Shown piece after piece: positions 16,468 through 24,067 of a stretch of 54,188 nucleotides of DNA (positions are counted from its first letter, which is position 1; every line of letters begins with the position of its first letter). The notes under the pieces were generated by a model, which made no database searches, was not told where the DNA came from, and saw nothing but the letters and a program-made list of their open reading frames with translations. This DNA comes from Streptomyces viridiviolaceus (GTDB lineage Bacteria; Actinomycetota; Actinomycetes; Streptomycetales; Streptomycetaceae): assembly GCF_014650995.1 (NCBI RefSeq), contig NZ_BMWA01000041.1, positions 1 through 54,188 on the forward strand, written 5' to 3'. Position numbers and translations under genes: made by a program.

Positions 16468-18576
16468 GTGCAACCGCTCGGCCCCGGAGACCCCCTCCGC
16501 CTCGGCCCGTACCGCATCGTAGGTGTGCTCGGCGCGGGCGGCATGGGCAAGGTGTACCTCGGGCGGGACTCGGCAGGGCAGCCGGCCGCGGTCAAGGTGC
16601 TGCTGCCCGAGCTGGCGGGAGACCGGCACCTCGCGGAGCGCTTCGTCCGCGAGGCGCAGACCGCCCGCGCGGTTACCAGTGAGGGCGTGGCGCGTGTGCT
16701 GGCCGCGGAGCCGGAGTCGGGACGGCCGTGGATCGCGTCCGAGTTCCTCGCCGGGCCCACGCTGGACGACGCGGTGCAGAAGTACGGGCCGTTCGGTGAC
16801 GCCCTGGTGCGCGAGCTGGCCCGGTCCCTCGCCGGCACTCTCCAGGACATCCATGTCACCGGCCTCGTCCACCGCGATCTCAAGCCGCAGAACGTCGTCC
16901 TGACCTCACGTGGACCGCGCGTCATCGACTTCGGCATCGCCCGTCCCGAGCACGGGCTGACGCTCACCCGGACGGGACAGATCCCGGTCACGCCCGGATA
17001 CGGCGCCCCGGAACAAGTGCTGGGGCAGCGCGTCGGGCCTGCTGCCGACGTCTTCTCGCTCGGGGCCGTCCTCGCCTTCGCCGCGTCCGGCAGGCCGGCC
17101 TATGCGGGCGCACAGGTGGCGGCGGTGCTGTATGACGTGGTGCATGGCGTGCCCGATCTGGCCTTGGTCCCGGACCCGTTGCGGCAGTTGATCGAGCCCT
17201 GCCTCGCAAAGGACCCGACGGCCCGCCCGCTCCCCGGCCAGATCGCCGAAGCCGCCCGTCCCCCGAAGGGCAGCGAACGGTTCTGGACCGTCGGGCCGCT
17301 GGCCGACGACATCCGACGGCGGGAGACCACCGCGGACGAGATGACCGGCCGCGGCGCCGGAGCCGGGCCCGGACAGCCCGGACCCGGGCCCGCGACGTCC
17401 GCCACGAGCACCGCCCGCCCCTCGCGTCGGCGTCTTCTGCTCACGCTCGCGTGCGGCGGCGCGACACTGGCGGCCGGCGCGGGCGGCGCGGCGTGGTGGC
17501 TCACGAGCGGCAGGGCGACGGCCTCCAACCCCTTCGACGTGCCGCCGGCCGCGACGGTGCGGGCCGCGGAGCTCGCCGACGACACCGGAACGCCGCAGCC
17601 CCTGTGGGGCCCGTTGGAGAGCGTGGCCGACGCGGGTTCGCCGGCGCCGCTGCCCGTGCGGGACGTGGTGGTCTTCGCGGCGGCGGGCGGCGGGGTCGCC
17701 GCGCACGGTGTCACGGACGGCAGGAAGCGCTGGCAGGCCGACGCGGCGCACGCCGCCGCCGGCTACGTGTCGGTCGCTGACCGGCTGGTCGCCACCGCCG
17801 ACAAGGACGGCGTCCTGCGCACGTACGTCGCCTCCACCGGCGAGGCCAAGTGGACCGCGGACGTGCAGGTGAGCTCGCTGCTGACCGCCGACGCCGACCA
17901 CGTCTACGTCCTGACGTCCGAGGGGGACCTGCGGTGCGTGTCCACGGCCGACGCCCGGGTGCTCTGGACCCGCGCCCCCGCCCGCGCGCTCACCGGCCGT
18001 CCGGCCGCGACGCTGGGCGCAGGGCTCCTGACGGTGTGCGGCGGCTCGGGTGACGTGGTAGCGGTGCGCGCCCGCGACGGTGCGAAGGCATGGGTGCGCA
18101 AGGGCCAGGCCCCGGCCGCCCTGGCCCCGGCCGTCGACGGCGGTGTGGTCTACCTCGGCGGCCACACCTTCGCAGCCGTCCGAGCGAGCGACGGCAAGGA
18201 ACTCTGGTCGCGCGACCCGCTCCACGCCGTGCGCGGCGACGCCTACGGCTGGGGACCGCCCACCGTGGCCGGCGGGGTGATCTACGCCCTGGACAGCGAA
18301 GCACTGCGCCACCTGAATCCGGACGGCACCGAGGAGGCGGCCATGTCCTTCGTCTCGGGGGTGGCTCCGCCCTGGCAGCCGCCGGTCGCCCAGGCCAACA
18401 GCGTCTGGGTCGTCGAGAGCGGGGACACCGGGGTGAGCGGACTGCCTCGCTACGGCACGGACGTCGAGCCTCAGACGTACCCCCTGACGGATGGCGGCTC
18501 GCGTACGGCCGCGGGCGACCGCAACCGGCTGTTCGTCCTCAACTCCGGTTCACTGCTGGCGCTGCCGGTGTACTGA
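16468..18576 (+). CDS. membrane Ser/Thr protein kinase with PQQ-type beta-propeller
   Basis: This 702-residue kinase is paralogous to the preceding one. The kinase domain (12-265) has LGAGGMGKVYLG, Lys 43, HRDLKPQNV with Asp 137, DFG at 154-156 and PVTPGYGAPEQ as the activation/P+1 segment. A Gly/Pro-rich linker (about 295-315) and a membrane span (about 322-346, preceded by RPSRRRL) lead to an outer PQQ-like propeller (about 365-702) with blades such as HGVTDGRKRWQ, VASTGEAKWTA and VRASDGKELWSRD. It starts at GTG 16468 after AAGGGACATCAC, 26 bases after its neighbour. The two paralogues may form heteromers or respond to different ligands. Confidence 0.92.
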   Translation: MQPLGPGDPLRLGPYRIVGVLGAGGMGKVYLGRDSAGQPAAVKVLLPELAGDRHLAERFVREAQTARAVTSEGVARVLAAEPESGRPWIASEFLAGPTLDDAVQKYGPFGDALVRELARSLAGTLQDIHVTGLVHRDLKPQNVVLTSRGPRVIDFGIARPEHGLTLTRTGQIPVTPGYGAPEQVLGQRVGPAADVFSLGAVLAFAASGRPAYAGAQVAAVLYDVVHGVPDLALVPDPLRQLIEPCLAKDPTARPLPGQIAEAARPPKGSERFWTVGPLADDIRRRETTADEMTGRGAGAGPGQPGPGPATSATSTARPSRRRLLLTLACGGATLAAGAGGAAWWLTSGRATASNPFDVPPAATVRAAELADDTGTPQPLWGPLESVADAGSPAPLPVRDVVVFAAAGGGVAAHGVTDGRKRWQADAAHAAAGYVSVADRLVATADKDGVLRTYVASTGEAKWTADVQVSSLLTADADHVYVLTSEGDLRCVSTADARVLWTRAPARALTGRPAATLGAGLLTVCGGSGDVVAVRARDGAKAWVRKGQAPAALAPAVDGGVVYLGGHTFAAVRASDGKELWSRDPLHAVRGDAYGWGPPTVAGGVIYALDSEALRHLNPDGTEEAAMSFVSGVAPPWQPPVAQANSVWVVESGDTGVSGLPRYGTDVEPQTYPLTDGGSRTAAGDRNRLFVLNSGSLLALPVY

Positions 18577-18647
18577 GGGATGCACCGGCAGGACGTATGA
18601 GCGCGCCGCGTACCAGGCGGACCAGTGGGGAACGGCTCGTGGGGCCG

Positions 18648-18673
18648 GCCCCTCCACCCTGACGCAGAGGGGC
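18648..18673 (+). promoter_or_regulatory. hairpin covering a ribosome site
   Basis: GCCCCTC (18648-18654) pairs with GAGGGGC (18667-18673) across a 12-base loop. The right arm is the GAGGGG ribosome site of the membrane protein gene at 18681, so the hairpin could lower its translation or partly terminate the kinase transcript. Confidence 0.4.
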
Positions 18674-18680
18674 ACATCCC

Positions 18681-19064
18681 ATGCTGACGTCCGTACCCAT
18701 CGGATGGCTGTGGCTGCTGGCCGTGGCGTCCACCGTCCTGTCCAGCTGCACCCTGGGCAGCTGGATCCCCCTGCGGAAGTTCCGTATCGCCTATCCGATG
18801 ATCATGGTCGTCGGTGGGTCGGTGCTGGTCGTCGTCTGCCGGCTGCAGGGCATCGACTTGTCCGGGGCGCTCGTCATGTACTCGTGTGCCCACATCGGCC
18901 TGACTCTCGGCCTGCTCCCCCAGCGAAAGCTGTTCAAGAAAGTGCTCGAGCGGTGGCGCAGGGGTGAGCCCACGGACCAGGTGGGGATCCCGCGCCGGCA
19001 CCAGGTCTTCCTCGCCGTCTGCCTGATCGGCGTTCTGCTCGCCGGATTCGCGCTCACCCGCTGA
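18681..19064 (+). CDS. small four-TM membrane protein
   Basis: This 127-residue membrane protein has spans at about 7-25, 36-54, 60-78 and 107-125. A basic cytoplasmic loop lies between spans three and four (QRKLFKKVLERWRRGEPTDQ). I do not recognise the family. It lies 104 bases after the second kinase, on the same strand, and may be the last gene of that operon. In that case it would be a candidate partner or substrate (inference). The ATG at 18681 follows AGAGGGGCACATCCC. The reading frame has strong third-position GC bias. Confidence 0.68.
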   Translation: MLTSVPIGWLWLLAVASTVLSSCTLGSWIPLRKFRIAYPMIMVVGGSVLVVVCRLQGIDLSGALVMYSCAHIGLTLGLLPQRKLFKKVLERWRRGEPTDQVGIPRRHQVFLAVCLIGVLLAGFALTR

Positions 19065-19177
19065 ACGGCGTACAGGACCCGGCGCCGCAAGGCGGGCGAG
19101 TGCCGGAGCAAGTTCCTCACGTGCCGAATCGCCGGGCAGCAACTGCGGTGTGCCGTCCGGCGGTTGGCCGATGGCCG

Positions 19178-19199
19178 GGCCGTTTCGTTCGGAACACCG
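19178..19199. repeat. 22-bp dispersed repeat, copy 1
   Basis: GGCCGTTTCGTTCGGAACAC, followed by CG, recurs with one extra T at 53319-53341. In both cases it lies in a short intergenic space. Its origin is unknown. The rest of 19065-19269 shows nothing else. Confidence 0.6.
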
Positions 19200-19269
19200 G
19201 GCCAGCCAGAGGAAGATGCCCGCGACGTTCAGTCCCGCCAGGTGGATCGCGGGTTGCCGTCTGGCCCGG

Positions 19270-20430
19270 CTACTGCATCAGTTCGATGTGGGGATGCTCC
19301 GGCGAAGTCGGGCAGACGTAGAGCTGCTGTATGGATCCTCTGCCGATTCGGACCGCGGTCGGTTGTCTCGGGTCGGGGTCGGTGACGGGCGGCGTGGCGC
19401 GGACATCGCGGCGGACACGACCACGGGCGTGCACCTCGATGCCTTTGGCTCGGAAGAAATCGATCACGGCCTGGTCCTCCGGGCGAGTACGCGTGGAGGA
19501 CGCCCTGGTGCGGGCTTGATCTTCGTCAGGGATCCAACTGCGGTTGCTGTCGTCCCATTCGAAGGTGGCGATGGTCAGCAGCGGGTCCATTTTGGTGTCG
19601 CAGGCGGGGCAGTACTGGGGGTCGGGGTCGGTGGTGCCCCAGGAAGCCCAGCCGCCGACTTTCCAGCCGGGTGCGACGGACAGGTTGTTCCGGTAGAACT
19701 CCTCCGGGTAGGGCGCGTAGGAGCTGTCCACGCCCGCGTCGGCTGCCTGCCACGTGCTCCAATCCCCGAGCAGCTCTCGCACCTCCTTGCTCAACTCCAT
19801 GGGGTCGGGGTACTCGGTGATCTGCTCCGGGTTGAGCAGGCACGGCTCGGGCAGGTAGCTGTCGGACTTCACCGCGGGCGGTTCCGGGGGCGTGGTGAGA
19901 ATGTCGGTCACCGTGGCTGCCGACCGCCAGAACAGCGCAGTCCTGGGCATGATCGGGTGGTCGAAGGGGCACCACAGAACCTGAAGCAGGTCCGCCCCGG
20001 ACGGTGCGTGCAGATCGGGCACATCCCGCACGTACAGCTGCGCGACCGGCAGCATCGCCATGGATCCCTCATACGGCCGGGCGACCGCCGGTTTCAGCGG
20101 CAGCTCCCGCCGGGGACGGACCCGGCCGAGGGTCTCTCGCTCCTGCGGGGTCAGGCTCCTGCCTCGCGTGGCGGCACGGATCCGCCGTTCCAGCCGCACA
20201 TCCGCCGGGGACAGCGCCGGGTTCAGTCCGTTCACTTCATGAGGGCCGTCGCAGTGGGGCCAGGGCTCGTCGGCCGGCCACAAGAGCGGCCCACCGACCG
20301 AACTGTCGCGCGGTGACGGAGCCCCGGGGTAGGGGTGCAACCGGGTTGCGGTGCGTGCCAGCGGAGCCAGTTGGGGGAAGAGCGCGGTGACGTCGACCGG
20401 CCGCGGCGGGGTGGTACGGATGACGTTCAT
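19270..20430 (-). CDS. DUF1963 (YwqG-like) domain protein
   Basis: This is a 386-residue soluble protein. GGPLLWPADEPWPHC (about 47-61) and LPVAQLYVRDVPDLHAP (about 129-145) match the YwqG/DUF1963 fold. A later segment (WKVGGWASWGTTDPDPQYCP, then CDTKMDPLLTIATFEWD) carries the Cys pair typical of its actinobacterial members. The family's function is unknown. I chose the ATG at 20430 because homologous sequence begins there; the open frame upstream (to 20541) has no family resemblance. It is a single gene convergent with the membrane protein at 18681. Confidence 0.82.
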   Translation of the reverse strand: MNVIRTTPPRPVDVTALFPQLAPLARTATRLHPYPGAPSPRDSSVGGPLLWPADEPWPHCDGPHEVNGLNPALSPADVRLERRIRAATRGRSLTPQERETLGRVRPRRELPLKPAVARPYEGSMAMLPVAQLYVRDVPDLHAPSGADLLQVLWCPFDHPIMPRTALFWRSAATVTDILTTPPEPPAVKSDSYLPEPCLLNPEQITEYPDPMELSKEVRELLGDWSTWQAADAGVDSSYAPYPEEFYRNNLSVAPGWKVGGWASWGTTDPDPQYCPACDTKMDPLLTIATFEWDDSNRSWIPDEDQARTRASSTRTRPEDQAVIDFFRAKGIEVHARGRVRRDVRATPPVTDPDPRQPTAVRIGRGSIQQLYVCPTSPEHPHIELMQ

Positions 20431-20623
20431 GGCGGCGATGTTGCCAGCAGCCGCTGACAAGGGGCGCACCGATCCGCGTACAGCTGACATCAGGCAACTT
20501 CCGTGGATCAGAGCCGACCTTCGTCGGCTTCCTCGACGCAACGGTTACATCACCTACTACAGCCGACCACGCCACCAGGCCACAGGCTGACCCGCCTGGC
20601 CGCCGCCCTGAGCATCGGAGACC

Positions 20624-20785
20624 TCACTGCCGTCCTGGCGAAGCCGGTTGACACCATAGCGGCCCCTTGCCGGAGTGCAGCAGCCCTTCGGTCGGCCGCA
20701 GCGCAAGCGCGGCGACGGCCAGCACCCCGACCACCCCGGCGGCGACCACCGCCGCCCACGGCACCGCCCGTCCCCCGTGTTCCAT
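20624..20785 (-). CDS. possible 53-residue single-TM protein
   Basis: ATG at 20785, preceded by GCGGGGGAC, opens MEHGGRAVPWAAVVAAGVVG and a single hydrophobic helix (about residues 9-28). The tail is short and soluble, and the family is unknown. The composition fits coding sequence, but a frame this short could be chance. Confidence 0.3.
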   Translation of the reverse strand: MEHGGRAVPWAAVVAAGVVGVLAVAALALRPTEGLLHSGKGPLWCQPASPGRQ

Positions 20786-21271
20786 GCCGTCCCCCGCCGA
20801 AAACGTCGCCCCCGAACGTCGGTTCACCACGATCCTGGCACATGCCGCGCCGGCTACGGCACGGCTCGCACCCCCGACGACCACACCACTGGCCGCCGGT
20901 CACGCCGGTGTCCGTGCCGCCGCCACCGATCTGATCGGCCGAGGCCCCAACCGGCAGCAACCGCCGGCCATCCGGGCCCCGGCCGCCCACCACCGGCGGA
21001 TCTGACCGGCGTCGGATGAGGGACGCCGGGGTAAACGAAAACCGACTTCCCGGTGACGCGGGCGGCGATCTCCACAGCGCCGGGGAAGTTCTCGGGCGCG
21101 CAGCAGTAACGCGCACCGCGATCACCTCCTCCGCGTCGGCGACCGGCGCGCAGGACTCCTGGCGAGTACACCGTCACGGTGATGGGCGGGATCAATGGGC
21201 AGGAGATCCCCGACCTGGTGGCGCACTGCGCTTCCCGGTTCGCCGTGGCCTCACGGCCGTTGGCGGGCCGC
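20786..21271. other. 486-bp gap with a possible minus-strand relic
   Basis: On the minus strand around 21020-21110, APENFPGAVEIAARVTGKSV looks like protein-coding sequence, but it has no start, end or family I can name. It is probably a fragment of a decayed gene. Confidence 0.35.
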
Positions 21272-21613
21272 TCACTGGAAGTCGGTGGGCAGCGTGTCGG
21301 GAAGCAGGCGGGCGAGGTCGAAGGTGGCGGGGTGTACGTCGGCGGCCAGGAGCAGCAGCCTGAGCGGCTGATGGCGCAGTCCCGTGACGGTCATCCGGCG
21401 CTTTGGGCATCCGCCCGGCAGGGTGGGGGTGAAGAGGAGGTGGAGGCCGGCGACGTCCATGAAGGCCGTGTGGTTCAGGTCCCACAGCAGGTCGCTCACC
21501 TGTGCCGGCAGCGCCTCAGCGGCAGCGCGCACCGGAGGCAGGGTGTCGAAGTCGATGTCTCCGTACAGGGTGATGCGGGCGGACGTGCCGTCGATGGTGG
21601 TGGTGATGTTCAT
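21272..21613 (-). CDS. STAS-domain anti-anti-sigma-like protein
   Basis: This is a 113-residue single STAS domain. RITLYGDIDFDTLPPVRAAA and LLWDLNHTAFMDVAGLHLLF carry the fold and the conserved phospho-acceptor region. The usual DxSG(S/T) motif reads FMDVAG, so the phosphorylatable Ser/Thr is replaced by Val at about residue 59. It may therefore be a constitutive or non-phosphorylatable variant (inference). STAS proteins bind anti-sigma factors and are reset by PP2C phosphatases such as those at 7806 and 10293, but no direct link is shown. The ATG at 21613 follows an AAAGGGGG-type ribosome site. Confidence 0.82.
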   Translation of the reverse strand: MNITTTIDGTSARITLYGDIDFDTLPPVRAAAEALPAQVSDLLWDLNHTAFMDVAGLHLLFTPTLPGGCPKRRMTVTGLRHQPLRLLLLAADVHPATFDLARLLPDTLPTDFQ

Positions 21614-21870
21614 GGTGGGCGTGCCCCCTTTCCCGGGGGTCGATGAGCCCAAAGACGAAACACCCCGACGTGGGGTGGACGACGATGGCAGGTGCCGGGT
21701 GCCCGTGGTGGGGGCAACGCCCGACTCCCCGAAAGACTGGCCCTCCTGAAGGTGGTGCCGGTCGGTCTCGTTGTCCGTCCACCGTCGCACACTCCCACCC
21801 GCCCCCGCGAGGCCCCGCGAGTGGGCCGGCCCGCAGCATGCCGGGCCACTCGCCAATCTGCGCTACGGTC

Positions 21871-22140
21871 CGCTGGTCATGGGCATCCCGGGTCTGCGCC
21901 GCCGTGTTGGGCCTTGGCGGGGCCTCGGCCTCGGGCGCAGACGCCGCGCGGATCACGGCCCCGGTGGAGTTCCTGGTGCAGTGGGACGATGAGCGCGTGC
22001 CGCGCGACCAGAGCCTGGCGCTGTTCGACGCTTTCGCCTCGGCCGACAAGACGCTCCATGCGAATCCCGGCAAACACGGGGACTTGCCGGCGTTCGAGCT
22101 GGACAGCTCGCTGAGGTTCTTCTCCCGGCACCTCGTTTGA
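21871..22140 (+). pseudogene. alpha/beta hydrolase, C-terminal fragment
   Basis: The frame ending at the TGA at 22138 reads RITAPVEFLVQWDDERVPRD, QSLALFDAFASADKTLHANP, GKHGDLPAF and RFFSRHL. This is the C-terminal third of an actinobacterial alpha/beta hydrolase, with the acid (WDDE) and the His (GKH) of the triad. The nucleophile-bearing N-terminal part is missing, and upstream sequence (21640-21860) is unrelated. It is a truncated, presumably dead gene. Confidence 0.72.
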
Positions 22141-22331
22141 TACCTGCGCGCCCGCGGTGACCGACGCGCCGATCGGCATTCAGGTCCGGTCGGCGCGTCC
22201 GGCGAACCGCCTTCATCTGTTATCGCGGTTTCAGCAGACGAGCCGGACCGACCGCGAGCAGCTGCCAGCCATGCCTGCGTTGTCAGCGGCAACCCATAAG
22301 GTGCGCCCAACACCTCGAAGGAGGAACCGCC

Positions 22332-22487
22332 GTGGGATTCTCGGGTCGCCTGGTCTTTGCTCGCAGCAACCGGCCTCTGCTGGAAGCACCCGTGTTCGAC
22401 AGCCTCGACGAAGACCTCAAGGCCACCGTGGGCACATGGGAGTCACGGCCGGGGGCTGGCAGACGCTCCAGTTCGAGTCGTCCCGAT
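22332..22487 (+). pseudogene. 5' fragment of a conserved hypothetical gene
   Basis: A strong start (GAAGGAGGAACCGCC then GTG at 22332) opens MGFSGRLVFARSNRPLLEAP and continues to TWESRPG. After one missing G in the run near 22453 it goes on as GWQTLQFESS. This matches the N-terminal third of a common Streptomyces hypothetical protein of about 140 residues whose function I do not know. The match ends at about 22487, exactly where a PolX fragment on the other strand begins. Confidence 0.6.
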
Positions 22488-22681
22488 CCGGCCCTTCTGC
22501 CGACACCCGGGATCCGCTGCAGGCCCTGCACGTCGAGTGCGTCCACATCGGCGTGGTGACCGCCGATCGCGCGGGCGGGCTTCTCGTAGGCACGTGCCTT
22601 GCACGTGTTCCCGCCGGTGATCGAGATCAGGTCGGCATACTCCTGGAACAGCTCGGCGACCTTCTCGTTGGACCGAGCCAC
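22488..22681 (-). pseudogene. polX: PolX-type DNA polymerase/exonuclease, N-terminal fragment
   Basis: GTG at 22681, preceded by a GGAG ribosome site, opens MARSNEKVAELFQEYADLIS, then ITGGNTCKARAYEKPARAIG, then HHADVDALDVQGLQRIPGVG. This is the N-terminal 8-kDa-like domain and first helix-hairpin-helix of bacterial PolX (DNA polymerase/3'-5' exonuclease). The catalytic polymerase and PHP exonuclease domains are absent. After about 64 codons the frame enters antisense sequence of the fragment at 22332. Confidence 0.8.
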
Positions 22682-22922
22682 ACCTCCAAGCTGGGCGGGC
22701 ACGCCACAGGCGCTGAGGGCCGACCCGGCCCGGGGCGTAGTCCCCGGCCGATGGGGCGGCCCCTCCCGGGCACGGAGCCCGAGTTGCGGGACGCCGTGGG
22801 GAAGCGAAGAGTAGTTCTCGAACGCCTGTGCACCGTCGAGTTGTGGAGCTCCGGTGACCCTCGGGCCGCCTGACGGGCCCGGCCCGCAGGGCAGCAGATC
22901 ATGAAGCACACCTGGAAACACC

Positions 22923-24047
22923 ATGCCCAGAACCGCCCGGCGACAGATCTCCCGCCTTGTCGGCCCGTGCTGCGTGGCTGCCGCACTCACACTGCCGACA
23001 GGCGCGACCACTGCCGTGGCAGACCCTGATGCCCCCGCTACAGCCGCGACGGCGGGACCTGCCCAGCCCACTCCCCCACCCCCACCGCCGGAGCCGACGA
23101 CTCCGCCGCCGGAACCCACACCACCCCCCACTCCCCCACCCCGGCCGACGACTCCGTCACCGGAGCCCACGCCGCCCGAACCCACGACGCCGTCACCGAA
23201 GCCCACACCCACGACCCCGCCACCGGAACCCACGCCGCCGGAACCCACGACTCCATCACCGGAGCCACCGCCCCCGGACCCCTCAGAGCTGAGGGAGGAA
23301 GCGCAGGAACGGCTGACGGAACTGGACGCACCGGAGGAGGTGAAGGAAGAGCTGGGCGAGGTGCTGACCGGGACGCTGGACGCGATCGAGGACCCGGAAA
23401 CGACGCCGGAGGAGCGGGCCAGGTACACGGAAGCGGTGCAGGGGCTCAATGAAGCACTGGAGGTGATCCAGGACCCGAACACGACGCCGGAGGACCGGGC
23501 CAGGTACATGCGAGTCGTGGAGGGGATCAGCGAAGCTCTCAGCACAAGCCTGGACCCGAATACATCCCCGGGGGACCGGGTCATGTACACGGCATTCGCG
23601 GGTTACACGGGCAGTTCCGTGACCGACCTCCAGTCCCCGGAGACGAGGCCGGAGCATCCGGAGGATCGCGAACAGATCCTGCGAGTCCTGGAGGAGACGA
23701 GCAAATCCCTGGTGACAGCCCAGGACCCGAATGCGTCTCCGGAGAAGCGGGACGAGGCACGGAGAAAGATGGACCAGTGGGCCGACTCGCTCGACAATTC
23801 CCAATATCTGGCACTCATGAAAGAAGTCAAGCAATACAAGCCACCGACAGCCTGCATCGACACAATAGAGAACCGAACGCGTCAGGCGGGTTGGCCGGAG
23901 GGATCTCTCTGGGGTCTTTCCAGTTCGTCATGCGCTGCGACGCTGTCCGAGGCCGCTCATGACAGCGGCAGCAAATGGAGCGAACTGTTCAGATGCGTGC
24001 AACGAGACCCGTTCTCCACATGTGCGGTTCACATCCCCAAAAGCTGA
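22923..24047 (+). CDS. secreted Pro-rich protein with DPxTxPEDR repeats
   Basis: This is a 374-residue exported protein. A signal peptide (residues 1 to about 33, cleavage likely after TAVA) is followed by a Pro/Thr/Glu tract (about 47-119) of PEPTPPEPTTPSP units, probably a wall-spanning linker. Five imperfect repeats of about 27 residues (about 157-290) are headed by DPETTPEERARY, DPNTTPEDRARY, DPNTSPGDRVMY, SPETRPEHPEDR and DPNASPEKRDEA. The C-terminal region has four Cys (311, 337, 358, 367), likely two disulfides. Family function is unknown. The ATG at 22923 follows GGAAACACC. It is convergent with the membrane gene at 24068, 20 bases away. Confidence 0.82.
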   Translation: MPRTARRQISRLVGPCCVAAALTLPTGATTAVADPDAPATAATAGPAQPTPPPPPPEPTTPPPEPTPPPTPPPRPTTPSPEPTPPEPTTPSPKPTPTTPPPEPTPPEPTTPSPEPPPPDPSELREEAQERLTELDAPEEVKEELGEVLTGTLDAIEDPETTPEERARYTEAVQGLNEALEVIQDPNTTPEDRARYMRVVEGISEALSTSLDPNTSPGDRVMYTAFAGYTGSSVTDLQSPETRPEHPEDREQILRVLEETSKSLVTAQDPNASPEKRDEARRKMDQWADSLDNSQYLALMKEVKQYKPPTACIDTIENRTRQAGWPEGSLWGLSSSSCAATLSEAAHDSGSKWSELFRCVQRDPFSTCAVHIPKS

Positions 24048-24067
24048 TGAGACCGCGCACTTCGTGC

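Noticed and set aside
23101..23280. Repetitive DNA that could be taken for a CRISPR or tandem array
   Set aside because: Units are imperfect, in phase with codons, and encode a Pro-rich linker with no spacers.
22689..23590. Gly/Val/Ser-rich minus-strand frame resembling a PE_PGRS-like or adhesin protein
   Set aside because: The Gly-rich pattern is the mirror of the Pro/Glu/Thr-rich linker of the secreted protein on the plus strand. Only its far end contains the real PolX fragment.
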